A stretch of 64,000 nucleotides of DNA from Candidatus Baltobacteraceae bacterium (GCA_036489885.1 DASXEW010000003.1:682001-746000), one strand, 5' to 3'; shown: positions 25,640-36,486, counted from the stretch's first letter. Notes: generated by a model from the sequence alone, not told the origin. Translations and numbers: made by a program.

Positions 25640-26398
25640 GTGTTCGATCTGCACGGCCGTGTCGCCGTCATCACCGGCTCGACACGCGGTATCGGTCTGG
25701 CTATCGCGCAGCGGATGGCTGAGTTCGGCGCGAACGTCGTCATCTCGAGCCGCAAAGAAGATGCGTGCGTTCAAGTGGCCGATTCGATTACGAAAGCGGG
25801 CGGAAGTGCGCTCGCGATTGCGGCCAACATCGGCGATCGTGAGGCGCTGCAGAAACTGGTCGACCGCACCATTGCAAGATGGGGCAAGATCGATATCCTG
25901 GTCTGCAACGCAGCGATCAACCCGCACTTTGGTCCGCTGCGCACCATCGAGGATTCCGCGTTCGACAAGATTATGGCCTCGAACGTGCGCAGCAATTTGT
26001 GGCTGTGCAACATGGTGATCCCGCAAATGGCCGAGCGCAAGGACGGCGCGGTCGTCGTCATCTCGAGCATCGCGGGACTCAAAGGCAATGCGATGCTCGG
26101 TGCTTACGGAATCTCCAAAGCCGCCGAGATCGAACTGGTACGTAATCTCGCGGTCGAATGGGGCCGCGCCAACGTGCGCGTCAACGCGATCGCGCCGTCG
26201 ATCGTGCGTACCGATTTCGCACGCGCGCTTTGGGAGAATCCCGATACGTACAACGATGCGATCGCGCGTTACCCGCTCGGCCGTATCGGTGAACCGGATG
26301 ACATTGCCGGCGCTGCGATCTTCCTTGCGTCACGCGCGGGCGCGTTCGTAACGGGGCAAGTGATCGTCGTCGACGGCGGAGTCACGATCGCCGGTTAA
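25640..26398 (+). CDS. Short-chain dehydrogenase/reductase
   Basis: The 252-residue classical SDR has the cofactor motif TGSTRGIG (TGxxxGxG), the stabilising NAA motif (VCNAAIN), catalytic Ser in VISSIAG, and YGISK (YxxxK). The end VTGQVIVVDGGVTI is typical. It resembles DHRS4-type or 3-oxoacyl reductases; with the neighbouring beta-oxidation genes a hydroxyacyl or keto substrate is likely. Start GTG 25640 follows sod by 15 bases. Its TAA shares four bases (TTAA) with the stop of the convergent FadB-like gene. Confidence 0.88.
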   Translation: MFDLHGRVAVITGSTRGIGLAIAQRMAEFGANVVISSRKEDACVQVADSITKAGGSALAIAANIGDREALQKLVDRTIARWGKIDILVCNAAINPHFGPLRTIEDSAFDKIMASNVRSNLWLCNMVIPQMAERKDGAVVVISSIAGLKGNAMLGAYGISKAAEIELVRNLAVEWGRANVRVNAIAPSIVRTDFARALWENPDTYNDAIARYPLGRIGEPDDIAGAAIFLASRAGAFVTGQVIVVDGGVTIAG

Positions 26399-28464
26399 GT
26401 AAACGTTCCGGCGTTCGTCGCGAGCTTTTCGAGCAGTGGCGAGGGCGTCCAATAGACGCCGTGCGCCTTTTGAAACGCCAGGATGTCCTCGTAAACCGCG
26501 CGGAGACCGACGCTCTGCGCATAGCGCAGCGGGCCGCCGCGCCAGGCTGGAAACGCGTAGCCGTATACCCACACGACGTCGACGTCACCGGCCCGAATCG
26601 CAATGCCGTCGGCAAGAACGTTGCAGCCCTCGTTGACGAGCGCATAGATGCAGCGCTTGCGAATCTCGTCGTCGGAGATCTCGCGCTGCGTGATGCCGGC
26701 TTCACGCGCAGTTGCGCGAATCAGCGCCTCGACTTCGGGATCGGGGACGGGCGCGCGATTGCCGCTTTCGTACTTGTAGAAACCCGACCCCGTCTTTTGC
26801 CCGAAGCGGCCGAGCTCGCACAGACGGTCTTGCACTTTCGAATAACGTCCCAGCGGCGGGCGTTCTGCGTTGCGGCGCTTGCGCACGCGCCAACTGATGT
26901 CGAGTCCGGCCAGATCGACCATCGCGTACGGACCCATTGGGAAACCGAATTCGCGGATGACGCGGTCGATCTGCTGCGGCGTCGCGCCTTCTTCGAGCAG
27001 AAAATCGCCTTCACGGCGGTAATGCGCGAGCATACGATTGCCGATGAATCCGTCGCAGTTGCCCGAAACGACGCCGACTTTTCCGAGCTGTTTTGCAAGC
27101 GAGAGCGCATCGCCGATCAGCTCCGGTGAGGTCTTCGCACCGCGAACGATCTCAAGCAGCCTCATCACATTGGCGGGGCTGAAGAAGTGCGTGCCGATGA
27201 CGCGCTCGGGTCGAGTCGTTACCGATGCGATCGCGTCGATGTCGAGCGTCGACGTGTTCGTCGCGAGAATCGCATCCTTGCGCGCGAGCTTGTCGATCTT
27301 ACGGAAGACGTCTTTCTTGACGTCCATCTCTTCGAAGACGGCTTCGATGATCAAGTCGACATCGGATACCGCATCGAGAGAGGTCGCAAAGTGCAACCGT
27401 CCGAGACGGCGTTTCATCTCGTCTTCCGGGAGACGGCCCTTTTTGAACGTCGCCTCGTAGTTACGCGTGATTATATCCTTGGCGCGCGCAACGAGTGCTT
27501 CGTCGAGATCGATGATGGTGACGTCGGTGCCGCCGTTGGCAAGCGCCATCGAGATCCCGCCGCCCATCGTTCCGCTGCCGATGACGGCCGCCGTCTTGGC
27601 TTTGTAGCTCGAACGCGGAACGCCCGGGACCTTCGCAGCTTCGCGCTCTGCGAAGAAGACGTGAATGCGCGCTTTGGACTGTTCGGATTGGCGCAGCGTC
27701 TCGAAAAGCGCGCGCTCGTTCTTGAGCGCGTCGTCGAACGGAAGCTTGAGCGCGCCTTCGAGTGCGTCGATCGTGTAGTGCGCGGCGAGACCACCTCGCT
27801 GCGCTGGTTGGGCGCGTTTGCGAGCGGCTTCGATTGCGCTTCCCTCACCACGAACATCGAGATCGCGTGCTCGGCGCCGTCCGCGTGCAACATGTGCGCG
27901 GGCGAACGCCACGGCGGCGTCGACGACGTTTCCGTCGACGAGCTCGTCGATCAGTCCAAGTTCGTGTGCGCGTTGCGCGGAGAGCGGCTCACCGCTTACA
28001 TCCATTTCGAGCGCAACGTCGAGCCCGATCAAGCGTGGAAGACGCTGGGTTCCTCCGGCTCCCGGCAAGAGTCCTAATTTGATCTCGGGTTGACCAACGC
28101 GTGTAGCTCTGTGCGCGACGCGGTAGTCACATGCTTGCGAAAGCTCGAGTCCACCGCCGAACGCAATGCCTTCCAGCGCCGCAACAAAGACCTTCGAGCC
28201 GCGATCGATGGCCGTCTGGACGTCACGCAACGTCGGACCGCTCGGCGTCGGTTTGCCGAAACCGTGGATGTCGGCGCCGCCGCTGAAGATGCCGTTCGCG
28301 CCGCACAGAACGCCGGCAACGATATCGTCATTTGCCAAAATGGAATCGACGTGCGCAGCTATTTCGGCGACAACTTCGGCGCCGAGGGCATTCACCGGAG
28401 GACTATCGATCGTGATTACTGCGATCCCGTTTGTGAGATCGAGCCGCGTTCGTGCGGTCATCAT
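26395..28464 (-). CDS. Bifunctional enoyl-CoA hydratase/3-hydroxyacyl-CoA dehydrogenase (FadB/FadJ-like)
   Basis: This protein performs two steps of fatty acid beta-oxidation: hydration of enoyl-CoA and oxidation of 3-hydroxyacyl-CoA. Of 689 residues, the first 190 or so are a crotonase domain with the oxyanion segment [13 protein letters not shown] and [17 protein letters not shown], holding the two catalytic Glu. The NAD-binding motif [11 protein letters not shown] is near residue 290, the catalytic His in [11 protein letters not shown], and two C-terminal dehydrogenase domains follow. The thiolase partner (FadA) is not in the window. Divergent from livH, 71 bases away. Confidence 0.93.
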   Translation of the reverse strand: MMTARTRLDLTNGIAVITIDSPPVNALGAEVVAEIAAHVDSILANDDIVAGVLCGANGIFSGGADIHGFGKPTPSGPTLRDVQTAIDRGSKVFVAALEGIAFGGGLELSQACDYRVAHRATRVGQPEIKLGLLPGAGGTQRLPRLIGLDVALEMDVSGEPLSAQRAHELGLIDELVDGNVVDAAVAFARAHVARGRRRARDLDVRGEGSAIEAARKRAQPAQRGGLAAHYTIDALEGALKLPFDDALKNERALFETLRQSEQSKARIHVFFAEREAAKVPGVPRSSYKAKTAAVIGSGTMGGGISMALANGGTDVTIIDLDEALVARAKDIITRNYEATFKKGRLPEDEMKRRLGRLHFATSLDAVSDVDLIIEAVFEEMDVKKDVFRKIDKLARKDAILATNTSTLDIDAIASVTTRPERVIGTHFFSPANVMRLLEIVRGAKTSPELIGDALSLAKQLGKVGVVSGNCDGFIGNRMLAHYRREGDFLLEEGATPQQIDRVIREFGFPMGPYAMVDLAGLDISWRVRKRRNAERPPLGRYSKVQDRLCELGRFGQKTGSGFYKYESGNRAPVPDPEVEALIRATAREAGITQREISDDEIRKRCIYALVNEGCNVLADGIAIRAGDVDVVWVYGYAFPAWRGGPLRYAQSVGLRAVYEDILAFQKAHGVYWTPSPLLEKLATNAGTFT

Positions 28465-28535
28465 GCGCAGGAAACTCGCTTCCGGTTTTCAGAAGGGAAA
28501 AGGCAAAGCATCTTCGCGCTGAGGGGACGGCGGCC

Positions 28536-29417
28536 TTGCAGGAACTGGCGCAGCAAGTTGTCAGCGGTCTAGCCACCGGCTCTATCTTCGCGAGCATGGC
28601 TCTGGCCTTGGTGTTGATCTATCGTTCGATGAACGTAATCAATTTCGCACAAGGCGAGATGGCGATGTTCACGACCTTCATCGCGTGGCAGTTCATGGAG
28701 CATGGTTTCCCAATTTGGGCTGCGGTTCTGCTAACGATCGTCATCGCGTTCTTAGGCGCAGTGTTGCTCGAACGCGTCATCATTCGTCCGGTCGAAAGCG
28801 CGCCGCCGCTAACGATCGTTATCGTCACGCTCGGGCTCTTGATTACGTTCAACGGCCTGGCCGGCTGGACGTGGGGTTACGTCGTCAAGTCGTTCCCGAG
28901 TCCGTTTCCGTCGACACCGATCCAAGTCGGCGGCGTCGCTTTTTCCGCCCAGGATTTGGGTGTTATCGGCGTTTCGCTCGGAACGCTGCTCTTGATCTAT
29001 TTGCTCTTTTCGCGTACCAAGCTCGGCTTGGCTTTGCGCGCCTCCTCACTCTATCCGGAGCAAAGCCGTCTGGTCGGGATTCGCGTCAGCTGGATGATGG
29101 CGCTCGGCTGGGGTCTCGCATCGGTCGTCGGCGCAATCTCCGGAGTGATGGTCGCACCGGTCGTATTTCTCGATCCGAACATGATGCAAGGCATCATCGT
29201 GTACGCGTTTGCCGCGGCTGTGCTCGGAGGGATCGAGAGCCCACTCGGCGCCGTCGTCGGCGGTTTGCTTTTGGGAGTCGCGCTTGCGCTTCTCGGCGCG
29301 TACGTCGACTTCATCGGTACTGATTTGCGCCTCCCGGTTGCGTTCGGCATCATCATCGTCGTGCTGCTCTTTCGTCCTTCCGGGCTGTTCGGACACGTAC
29401 GGCAAAGACGCGTATGA
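28536..29417 (+). CDS. livH: Branched-chain amino acid ABC transporter permease LivH
   Basis: The 293-residue inner-membrane permease has about eight hydrophobic segments and family marks (SMNVINFAQGEMAMF near the start; EQSRLVGIRV as the ATPase contact loop). The TTG at 28536 has GAGGGG nine bases before it and gives the normal N-terminus (LQELAQQVVSGLATGSIFA); an in-frame ATG at 28452 would add 28 polar residues. Stop overlaps the livM start by four bases (ATGA). These transporters take up branched-chain amino acids, but relatives move amides, urea or aromatic acids. Confidence 0.92.
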   Translation: MQELAQQVVSGLATGSIFASMALALVLIYRSMNVINFAQGEMAMFTTFIAWQFMEHGFPIWAAVLLTIVIAFLGAVLLERVIIRPVESAPPLTIVIVTLGLLITFNGLAGWTWGYVVKSFPSPFPSTPIQVGGVAFSAQDLGVIGVSLGTLLLIYLLFSRTKLGLALRASSLYPEQSRLVGIRVSWMMALGWGLASVVGAISGVMVAPVVFLDPNMMQGIIVYAFAAAVLGGIESPLGAVVGGLLLGVALALLGAYVDFIGTDLRLPVAFGIIIVVLLFRPSGLFGHVRQRRV

Positions 29418-30352
29418 ATCTGCGTCTGATCGTCACGAGCGCCTTTGCGGTGCTCGTCGTGGTGCTGCCCTGGATGATACCCGCCTTCATGACGTTCGAG
29501 TTTACGTATGTCGGCGCGTATGCGATCGCGATTCTCGGTCTCGTAATCCTGATCGGCAACAGCGGCCAGATCTCGCTCGGTCACGGAGCGTTTGTCGGCG
29601 TCGGAGGCTATACGGTCGCAGTCCTGCTGCAAAGCCTCGGGCTCCCATATATGTTCTCGATACCGATTGCGGCGCTCGTGTGCGGTCTATTCGGTATCGC
29701 GCTCGGTGCGGTCGCTCTTCGTTTGGAAAGCGTATATCTCGCGCTCGCGACGTTCGCGCTCGCCGCATCCGTGTCACCCTTGCTCAAACGCTTCAAACAT
29801 CTTACCGGCGGCGTTCAGGGAATCTCGATGCCCTCGGCCCATGCTCCACAAGCGCTGCAGCACCTGATTTCGAACGAAACGTGGTTCTACTACCTGACGT
29901 GGGGAATCGCAGCCGTGCTGTTCGCGATCGCGTACGCCGGGCTGCATGGTCGCGTCGGTCGCGCGCTCCGCGCGATTCGCGACAGCGAGATTGCCGCGAT
30001 CGCATTCGGCGTAAATCCGGTGTTCTATAAAGCGCTCGCGTTCGGATGGAGCGCGGCCTACGCCGGTGTCGCGGGAGCGCTGCTCGCCGTCGTCACCGCG
30101 TACGTCAGCCCCGACGTCTACGGCATTCCTCTTTCATTGACGCTGCTCGCGGGCGCGGTGATGGGGGGTCTGGATCTTATGTGGGGTGCCGTGATCGGTG
30201 GTATTGCGATCGAGTTCTTGCCGCTTTGGGCGCAACGCGTCAATCCCGCGCTGTCATCGGTCGTCTACGGGATAGCGGAGGTCGCCATTATGATGTTCAT
30301 GCCGATCGGCATTGCGGGCGCGCTCATGCGCATCAAGGCGGCGCGCTCGTGA
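29414..30352 (+). CDS. livM: Branched-chain amino acid ABC transporter permease LivM
   Basis: The second permease has 312 residues and about eight to nine hydrophobic helices. The LivM marks LIGNSGQISLGHGAFVGVGGY and RALRAIRDSEIAAIAFGVN (the loop touching the ATPases) are present. It overlaps livH by ATGA and livG by GTGA, so the four transporter genes are read as one unit. The substrate is set by the binding protein, which is not encoded here. Confidence 0.92.
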   Translation: MNLRLIVTSAFAVLVVVLPWMIPAFMTFEFTYVGAYAIAILGLVILIGNSGQISLGHGAFVGVGGYTVAVLLQSLGLPYMFSIPIAALVCGLFGIALGAVALRLESVYLALATFALAASVSPLLKRFKHLTGGVQGISMPSAHAPQALQHLISNETWFYYLTWGIAAVLFAIAYAGLHGRVGRALRAIRDSEIAAIAFGVNPVFYKALAFGWSAAYAGVAGALLAVVTAYVSPDVYGIPLSLTLLAGAVMGGLDLMWGAVIGGIAIEFLPLWAQRVNPALSSVVYGIAEVAIMMFMPIGIAGALMRIKAARS

Positions 30353-31056
30353 ACAACGGCAGCATACTTTCGGCGGAGAACCTTACGATAAGCTTCGGCG
30401 GCATCGCGGCGCTTTCCAACGTGACGTTCGACGTCGTACCGGGGCAAATTACGGGTTTGATCGGACCCAATGGTGCCGGAAAAACGACGTGCTTCAATTG
30501 CATTACGCGCCTGTACCAGCCAGCGTCCGGCACGATTGTCTTCAATGGTGAAGACATCTCGCGCGTGCCCGCGCACAAAGTCCTCGAACGCGGCATTGCC
30601 CGCACGTTTCAGAATCTGGAGCTTTTCGGCTCGATGAGTGTGCTCGACAACGTGCAAGTCGGAGCGCGCGGCGGGGCGCGCCATGCGCGCGAGATGCTCG
30701 ACTACGTTGGACTCAGCGACGTGGTGAACCGGCCGGTGAGCAGCCTGTCCTTCGGTGCGCGCAAGAACGTCGAATTAGCTCGGGCGCTCGCAGCGAAGCC
30801 GCAGCTCTTGCTGCTGGACGAACCCGCGGCCGGTTTCGGATTCGAAGAGATCGGGGTCCTCGGCGATACGATCAAGCGAGTTCGCCGGGATTTCAACACG
30901 ACGATCCTGATGGTCGAGCACCAGATGCAGCTCGTGATGGGGATCTGCGATCGCATCATCGTCTTGTGTTCGGGCAAGAAGCTGGCCGACGGAGATCCGG
31001 CGGAGATCGCAAGCAACCGCGAAGTCATCGACGCGTACCTCGGCGGGGGCTGCTGA
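30349..31056 (+). CDS. livG: Branched-chain amino acid ABC transporter ATPase LivG
   Basis: From GTG 30349 (overlapping the livM stop) the 235-residue ATPase shows Walker A GPNGAGKT, the signature SLSFGARKNVELARAL (SFGxR in place of the more common SGGQQ), Walker B LLLLDEPAAG and the His switch MVEHQM. The LivG-type insertion with GIARTFQNLELFGSMSVLDNV is present. It is a little shorter than E. coli LivG (255). It powers LivHM together with LivF. Confidence 0.92.
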   Translation: MNNGSILSAENLTISFGGIAALSNVTFDVVPGQITGLIGPNGAGKTTCFNCITRLYQPASGTIVFNGEDISRVPAHKVLERGIARTFQNLELFGSMSVLDNVQVGARGGARHAREMLDYVGLSDVVNRPVSSLSFGARKNVELARALAAKPQLLLLDEPAAGFGFEEIGVLGDTIKRVRRDFNTTILMVEHQMQLVMGICDRIIVLCSGKKLADGDPAEIASNREVIDAYLGGGC

Positions 31057-31057
31057 C

Positions 31058-31777
31058 GTGGTCGCGACCCAGGCCCTGCTCGAAGTTCGCAACCTTCGCG
31101 CCCGTTATGGTGAGATCGAAGCGCTTCGCGACGTTTCGTTCGCAGTCGAGCCGGGCGCGATCGTCGCGCTTCTTGGGGCAAACGGTGCGGGGAAAACGAC
31201 CTGCTTACGTGCGATCACCGGCATGGTCAAGCGCTCCGGCTTGATTGCATTTGATGGAACGTCGATCGAGCAACGCATGACGGAGGATATCGCGCGTCTC
31301 GGCGTCGCGCACGTCCCCGAAGGGCGCGGGACGCTTTCCGAGCTTTCGGTCCGTGAGAATCTGGCTCTGGGCGGATATTTGCTTGATACCGCGCGCGCGA
31401 AAGAACGCTATGCGCGAGTCGTTTCGTATTTTCCGTGGATCGAGGAGCGCACCAAGCAGCAAGCCGGCACGCTGAGCGGCGGCGAACAGCAGATGCTCGC
31501 GATCGCACGAGCGCTCATGATGAAGCCGAAGCTGATGCTGCTCGACGAACCATCGCTCGGACTCGCGCCACGCATAGTTGAGGAAATCTTTGCCTTGCTG
31601 CGTACGATCAACCGCGAAGAAAACGTCACGATCTTGCTGGCGGAACAAAATGCAGCCATGGCTTTTGCCACCGCCTCGCACGTGTACGTGCTTGAAACGG
31701 GGCGCGTTGCCGCCGAAGGTCCCTCGGGCGTGCTGGCGCGGGATGATCGCGTGCGCAAATCGTACCTAGGCCACTGA
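31058..31777 (+). CDS. livF: Branched-chain amino acid ABC transporter ATPase LivF
   Basis: The 239-residue second ATPase starts at GTG 31058, one base after livG. Walker [10 protein letters not shown], signature [15 protein letters not shown], Walker [14 protein letters not shown] and the switch LLAEQN are all standard for LivF, including [21 protein letters not shown]. An acyl-CoA dehydrogenase gene follows after one base (TGAGATG), so uptake and acyl-CoA oxidation genes share a transcript. Confidence 0.93.
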   Translation: MVATQALLEVRNLRARYGEIEALRDVSFAVEPGAIVALLGANGAGKTTCLRAITGMVKRSGLIAFDGTSIEQRMTEDIARLGVAHVPEGRGTLSELSVRENLALGGYLLDTARAKERYARVVSYFPWIEERTKQQAGTLSGGEQQMLAIARALMMKPKLMLLDEPSLGLAPRIVEEIFALLRTINREENVTILLAEQNAAMAFATASHVYVLETGRVAAEGPSGVLARDDRVRKSYLGH

Positions 31778-31778
31778 G

Positions 31779-32987
31779 ATGATCGCACCGCCGAATCCGC
31801 GTGCTGCCGAGCTGCGCGGAACGCTCCTCAAGTTCATGGCCGACGTCGTCTATCCGGGTGAAGAGCAATTCGAAGCCGATCTCGATCGCGCGTCATCACG
31901 CTGGGAAGTTCCACCCGTCTTGGAAGAGATGAAGGCCAAAGCGCGCAAGGCGGGTCTCTGGAATCTGTTCCTGCCGGAAAGCGAGTACGGCGCCGGACTT
32001 ACAAACGCCGAATACGCACCGCTATGTGAGATCATGGGGCATTCGTTCGTCGGGCCCGAGGTCTTCAATTGCTCTGCGCCCGACACCGGAAACATGGAGA
32101 CGCTCGTTCGGTACGGCGATGCGGACCAGAAGAAACGCTGGCTCGAGCCGCTGCTGCGCGGTGAGATTCGTTCCGGCATCGCGATGACCGAACCCGACGT
32201 TGCCTCGTCCGACGCCACCAATATCAAATCGAGCATCGAGCGCGACAGCGACGATTACGTGATCAACGGCCGTAAATGGTGGACTTCGGGCGCTGCAGAT
32301 CCGCGCTGCAAGATATTGATCTTCATGGGCAAGACAAATCCGAAAGCCGAGACGCATCTTCAGCAATCGATGGTCTTGGTGCCGCTCGATACGCCGGGTG
32401 TCAAAGTGCTGCGCTCACTGTCCGTCTTCGGATACGATGACGCACCGCACGGCCATGCGGAAGTCAGCTTCACGAACGTGCGGGTTCCCGCGAGCAACGT
32501 CTTGCTTGGCGAGGGCCGCGGTTTCGAGATCGCACAAGGCCGCCTCGGTCCCGGACGCATTCACCACTGCATGCGCGCGATCGGAATGGCGGAGCGTGCA
32601 CTCGAAGCCATGTGTGCACGCGTCAAGACGCGCTCGACGTTCGGGAAGAAGCTCGCCGAGCACGGCGTGATTCGCGAATGGATTGCGGATTCGCGCATCG
32701 AGATCGACCAAGCCCGGCTCTTGACGATGAAGGCCGCGGACATGATGGATACGGCCGGCAACAAAGCCGCGCAAGCTGAGATCGCGATGATCAAGGTCGT
32801 CGCGCCCAAGATGCTGACCGCCGTGCTCGATCGCGCGATCCAAGCCCATGGTGGCGCGGGAGTCTCGCAAGATTTCTTTTTGGCGCGCGCATATGCGCAC
32901 GCGCGTGCCCTGCGCATCTTCGATGGACCCGATGAAGTTCACCGGCGCGCGATCGCGCGTATCGAGCTGCGCAAACATGGATCCTAG
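31779..32987 (+). CDS. Acyl-CoA dehydrogenase (ACAD10/11-like)
   Basis: The FAD enzyme makes enoyl-CoA from acyl-CoA. The 402-residue product has the FAD/substrate segments [16 protein letters not shown] and [11 protein letters not shown] and the C-terminal [12 protein letters not shown] with [16 protein letters not shown], the arrangement of the ACAD10/11 branch. The insertion [14 protein letters not shown] also fits that branch. It is directly downstream of livF and overlaps the following SDR gene, so the substrate is probably whatever the transporter brings in, after activation by a CoA ligase not seen here. Confidence 0.9.
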   Translation: MIAPPNPRAAELRGTLLKFMADVVYPGEEQFEADLDRASSRWEVPPVLEEMKAKARKAGLWNLFLPESEYGAGLTNAEYAPLCEIMGHSFVGPEVFNCSAPDTGNMETLVRYGDADQKKRWLEPLLRGEIRSGIAMTEPDVASSDATNIKSSIERDSDDYVINGRKWWTSGAADPRCKILIFMGKTNPKAETHLQQSMVLVPLDTPGVKVLRSLSVFGYDDAPHGHAEVSFTNVRVPASNVLLGEGRGFEIAQGRLGPGRIHHCMRAIGMAERALEAMCARVKTRSTFGKKLAEHGVIREWIADSRIEIDQARLLTMKAADMMDTAGNKAAQAEIAMIKVVAPKMLTAVLDRAIQAHGGAGVSQDFFLARAYAHARALRIFDGPDEVHRRAIARIELRKHGS

Positions 32988-33750
32988 CCGTCTCGACGGT
33001 CAGATCGCCCTCGTCACGGGATCGAGCGCGGGAATTGGGCTTTCGGTCGCGCGCCGGCTCGGAGAACTCGGCGCGACGGTCGTCGTCAATTCGCGCAGTG
33101 ACGAGCGTGCACAAAAAACCGCCGATGCGCTGAACGGCGAAGGCATCACGGCAACGCCGGCCGGCGGTGACGTCTCGAAACCCGAGGGTGTCGCGCGCGT
33201 CTTCGAGCGTACGCTCAAAGACCACGGTACGCTCGACATTCTCGTCAACAATGCCGGTCAGATCGTCGTAAAACCATCCGAGCAACTAGCGTACGAGGAT
33301 TGGGAGCGGATCATCGGCGTCAATCTCACGGGACCGTTCTTGTGCGCGCAAGCTGCCGGACGCATTATGCTCGAGCGCGGCGAAGGCGTGATCGTCAACG
33401 TATCCTCGATGCTTTCGCACATCAGCCTGCCCGGGCGGCTCGCGTATGCTGCGAGCAAGCACGGCGTCGACGGCATCACGCGAACGCTCGGCATCGAATG
33501 GGGGCGCCGCGGGGTGCGCGTCGTCTCCGTCAATCCCGGGTATGTTGCGACGGCGCTCGTCGAGGAAGCGATGCGTTCGGGTCGCTTCAACAAGGCCGAT
33601 ATCGAAAAGCGCAGCCCCGTCGGGCGCCTGGCAACGCTCGAAGAAGTGGCCAATGCCGTCGCGTTTCTGGCCTCACCCGCAGCGTCGTACATCAACGCGA
33701 CGACGCTGCTGGTTGACGGAGGGTGGACAGCTTTCGGCGGCTGGACCTAG
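32977..33750 (+). CDS. Short-chain dehydrogenase/reductase
   Basis: ATG 32977 gives 257 residues and overlaps the acyl-CoA dehydrogenase by 11 bases. SDR motifs: [15 protein letters not shown], catalytic Ser in VNVSSM, and YAASK (YxxxK); the end reads [18 protein letters not shown]. It is similar in kind to FabG or 2-hydroxy-acyl dehydrogenases. It ends the liv/acyl-CoA operon. Its TAG forms a CTAG with the stop of the convergent S41 protease gene, so the two genes overlap by four bases. Confidence 0.88.
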   Translation: MDPSRLDGQIALVTGSSAGIGLSVARRLGELGATVVVNSRSDERAQKTADALNGEGITATPAGGDVSKPEGVARVFERTLKDHGTLDILVNNAGQIVVKPSEQLAYEDWERIIGVNLTGPFLCAQAAGRIMLERGEGVIVNVSSMLSHISLPGRLAYAASKHGVDGITRTLGIEWGRRGVRVVSVNPGYVATALVEEAMRSGRFNKADIEKRSPVGRLATLEEVANAVAFLASPAASYINATTLLVDGGWTAFGGWT

Positions 33751-35090
33751 CCGTTCGAATTGTCGGCGAGCTTTTGGTGTAAGACCGAGATCGCCGTGCT
33801 CAGCTGCGTGTCGTTGGTCGGATCGCCCAGCTTGGCGTCTTTGGCTTCGGCGACGAACACATTCGGCATGATGCCGAGATGATTGATATCGCGGCCTGAG
33901 GGCGTCAGATAACGCGCGGTCGTGATTTTCACGGCTGCGCCGTCGGGAAGCGGGAAGATCGTCTGCACGACGCCCTTACCAAACGTCTTGGTTCCGATCA
34001 ACGTCCCGACGCCGTCATCCTGAATCGCACCCGAGGTGATCTCGGAAGCTGAAGCCGTGTACTTGTTGACGAGCACGACGAGTGGCTTGGGTGCCGTAGC
34101 GACGTCGTCGGCATCGTATTCGCGCGTCGAGCCCGAGCGTTCCGCGACCGATACGATCGGTCCGGTCGAGATGAATTGCGAGCTGACGTCGATCGCCGAA
34201 TTCAGGTATCCGCCTCCGTTGTCGCGCAGGTCGAGAACGTATGCCTTCGCGCCTTGCGCATTGAGTTTCTTGAGCGCCGCACCGAGTTCGTCGGAAGTTG
34301 TCGCACCGAACACGGCGAGCCGCGCGTATCCGATATCGCCGTCGAGCAATTTCGCCGTTACGCTCGGGGGTTTGATCTCTGCACGCGTCAGCGTCATCAG
34401 CGGCAACGGTTTGCCGTCGCGGAGAATCGTCAGGTGTACGAGCGTACCCGGTTTGCCGCGCAGCATCTTTGAATCGTCATCAAGGCTCTTGCCTTTGGTC
34501 GGCTTGCCATCGATCGACACGACCATGTCGTCAGCCTGAATTCCAACCTTCTCGGCCGGACCGCCCTCGATCACTGATTCGACCTTGAGCTGTTTGGTCG
34601 CGTCGTCGATACCAATCGAGAGGCCGACGCCGCCAAAGGCTTGCGCGTCCAAACCGGCGTTGAGTTCGGCGTATTCTTTCGGGCTCAGGAACGTCGTATA
34701 ACGATCGCCCGTCGAGCTGAGCAGACCCGCAATTGCCGCATAGGTGATCTGGCTCGCGGCTGCTTTCGAGCCGTACTTCGTCACGGCAATGTTGACGTTG
34801 CTCGTCAGAGCGCGCACGTCACTCGTCGGGTTGTTCGTCGCATGCAGTGCCGGCAACATCGGTTTCTTGACACCGTCGTGCTTCAGCAGTGCGATAATGT
34901 GACCGCGCGCGGTGTCGAGCGCGCGTTGCGCGTCGACGTCTTTATAGTATTGGGTGACGAGCTGGCGGTAGCTGTAGCTCAACTCGTCGCGCTGCAGCGC
35001 GGTGAGGCCGGATGCCGCACTCGCGGAGTGCGGTAGGTTCGAAGATGCGAGGGCGATGGCGAGCGCCGGAACGGCGATTCGACGAAACAT
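33747..35090 (-). CDS. S41 C-terminal processing peptidase (copy 1)
   Basis: CtpA-type proteases cut exported proteins at or near their C-termini, with a PDZ domain that feeds the substrate. The 447-residue product has a signal peptide, a PDZ domain (about 150-230, GGVGLSIGIDDATKQLKVE...GGPAEKVGIQADDMV), the catalytic Ser in YTASASEITSGAIQD and the catalytic Lys in GTKTFGKGVVQ. It is the last of three neighbouring S41 genes, 22 bases after copy 2. Likely periplasmic. With the M23 hydrolase upstream, control of wall enzymes is a reasonable guess. Confidence 0.9.
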   Translation of the reverse strand: MFRRIAVPALAIALASSNLPHSASAASGLTALQRDELSYSYRQLVTQYYKDVDAQRALDTARGHIIALLKHDGVKKPMLPALHATNNPTSDVRALTSNVNIAVTKYGSKAAASQITYAAIAGLLSSTGDRYTTFLSPKEYAELNAGLDAQAFGGVGLSIGIDDATKQLKVESVIEGGPAEKVGIQADDMVVSIDGKPTKGKSLDDDSKMLRGKPGTLVHLTILRDGKPLPLMTLTRAEIKPPSVTAKLLDGDIGYARLAVFGATTSDELGAALKKLNAQGAKAYVLDLRDNGGGYLNSAIDVSSQFISTGPIVSVAERSGSTREYDADDVATAPKPLVVLVNKYTASASEITSGAIQDDGVGTLIGTKTFGKGVVQTIFPLPDGAAVKITTARYLTPSGRDINHLGIMPNVFVAEAKDAKLGDPTNDTQLSTAISVLHQKLADNSNG

Positions 35091-35112
35091 GGGACCCGGG
35101 GACCTCTAATTC

Positions 35113-36486
35113 CTAGCGTGAAGCGCTACGCGCCACTTTCTGCGAAAGAAACGTGAGCGCGGTTTGAAGTTGCGCGTCCTTACTTGGATCGCCCGGAATC
35201 GGCGACGTGTTTTCCTCGGCGAGGATATCGGGCTGAATTCCGACCGAATTGATATCGCGACCGCGCGGCGTATAATAACGCGCGGTCGTGATCTTGATGG
35301 CGGATCCATCAGGAAGCGGGTAGATCGACTGGACGACGCCCTTACCAAACGTCCGTGTTCCGATCAACGTTCCAACTCCGCGATCCTGAATCGCACCTGA
35401 GGTGATCTCAGACGCCGAAGCGGTATTACCGTTCACCAGAACAACCAACGGCTTGGGACTGATTGCGTCGTTGTCCGCGTCATACTGCTTATAGTTACCC
35501 GCTCGCTCGGTGACTTTCACGATCGGGCCGGTTGATATGAACTTCGAGCTGACGTCGATGGCTGAGTCCAGATATCCGCCGCCGTTGTCGCGCAGATCGA
35601 GAATATAGGCTTGCGCGCCGCTCTTCTCAAATTTCGAAAGTGCGTCGCCGAGCTCATCGGCCGTCGTCTGACCGAAGATCGTGATCGCGATGAATGCAAC
35701 TTTATTGGAGAGCATCTTCGCGTACACCGACGGCGTGTGAATCTCGCGGCGCGTGATCGAGAGCGGCTCGCCGATCGATTCGCCGCTGCGTTCGATGCCC
35801 AATCGCACAACGGTTCCGGGATCGCCGCGCAGCAGTGAGGAGACTTGCTTGAGCTGTAGGCCGTCCGTTGCCGTTCCGTTAATCGTCGCAATCACGTCAC
35901 CGGACTGAATCCCGGCCCGATCGGCCGGACCGCCTTGTGCGACCCACTCGACCGTTGCACGCCTTGCACCCGCCGCTTCCAAACCGATTACGAGGCCGAC
36001 ACCGCCAAACCCATCGCCGCCGGTGAGACCCTGCTCCATTGCGGCATATTCTTTAGGATTCAAAAAGACGGTGTAGCGGTCTTTGACGGCGCCGAAGAGT
36101 CCGGAGATCGCGTCATACGTGATTTGCGTTCCGGAAAGCTTCGAACCGGCCAACGCGTACGCGCTCTGTGCCTCATCGACGAATGCGTTGCGGTCGCTGC
36201 GATCGTTATTGGCGGCGTGCGGCTTGTGGAACGACGTGCGCGCGACGCCCTGATGTTCGAGATCGTCCGAAAGCTTCTGATACGCTCCGTCGAGGAGTGC
36301 CTGCGTGTCGATCTTCTGATAGAAATCTTCCGAGAGCCGCAGATAGCTCATGCGCAGCTCATACAACTGAACCGGCGTCAGTCCGGACGCCGGCGTCGCC
36401 GCGAGCGGCGGCGGTGAAAATTGGGCGAGGATCAAAACCGCGGCCGCGGTCAGAATCGTAAGAACGCGTGCGGCGACGGTCTTCAT
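35113..36486 (-). CDS. S41 C-terminal processing peptidase (copy 2)
   Basis: The 457-residue middle copy has a signal peptide (VLTILTAAAVLILAQF), PDZ domain (GGVGLVIGLE...GGPADRAGIQSGDVI), Ser in NTASASEITSGAIQD and Lys in GTRTFGKGVVQ. It is closer to copy 1 than to copy 3: the active-site region is almost the same. Its ATG overlaps the copy 3 stop by four bases (ATGA). Three active copies in one operon suggest different substrates or a dosage need. Confidence 0.9.
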   Translation of the reverse strand: MKTVAARVLTILTAAAVLILAQFSPPPLAATPASGLTPVQLYELRMSYLRLSEDFYQKIDTQALLDGAYQKLSDDLEHQGVARTSFHKPHAANNDRSDRNAFVDEAQSAYALAGSKLSGTQITYDAISGLFGAVKDRYTVFLNPKEYAAMEQGLTGGDGFGGVGLVIGLEAAGARRATVEWVAQGGPADRAGIQSGDVIATINGTATDGLQLKQVSSLLRGDPGTVVRLGIERSGESIGEPLSITRREIHTPSVYAKMLSNKVAFIAITIFGQTTADELGDALSKFEKSGAQAYILDLRDNGGGYLDSAIDVSSKFISTGPIVKVTERAGNYKQYDADNDAISPKPLVVLVNGNTASASEITSGAIQDRGVGTLIGTRTFGKGVVQSIYPLPDGSAIKITTARYYTPRGRDINSVGIQPDILAEENTSPIPGDPSKDAQLQTALTFLSQKVARSASR

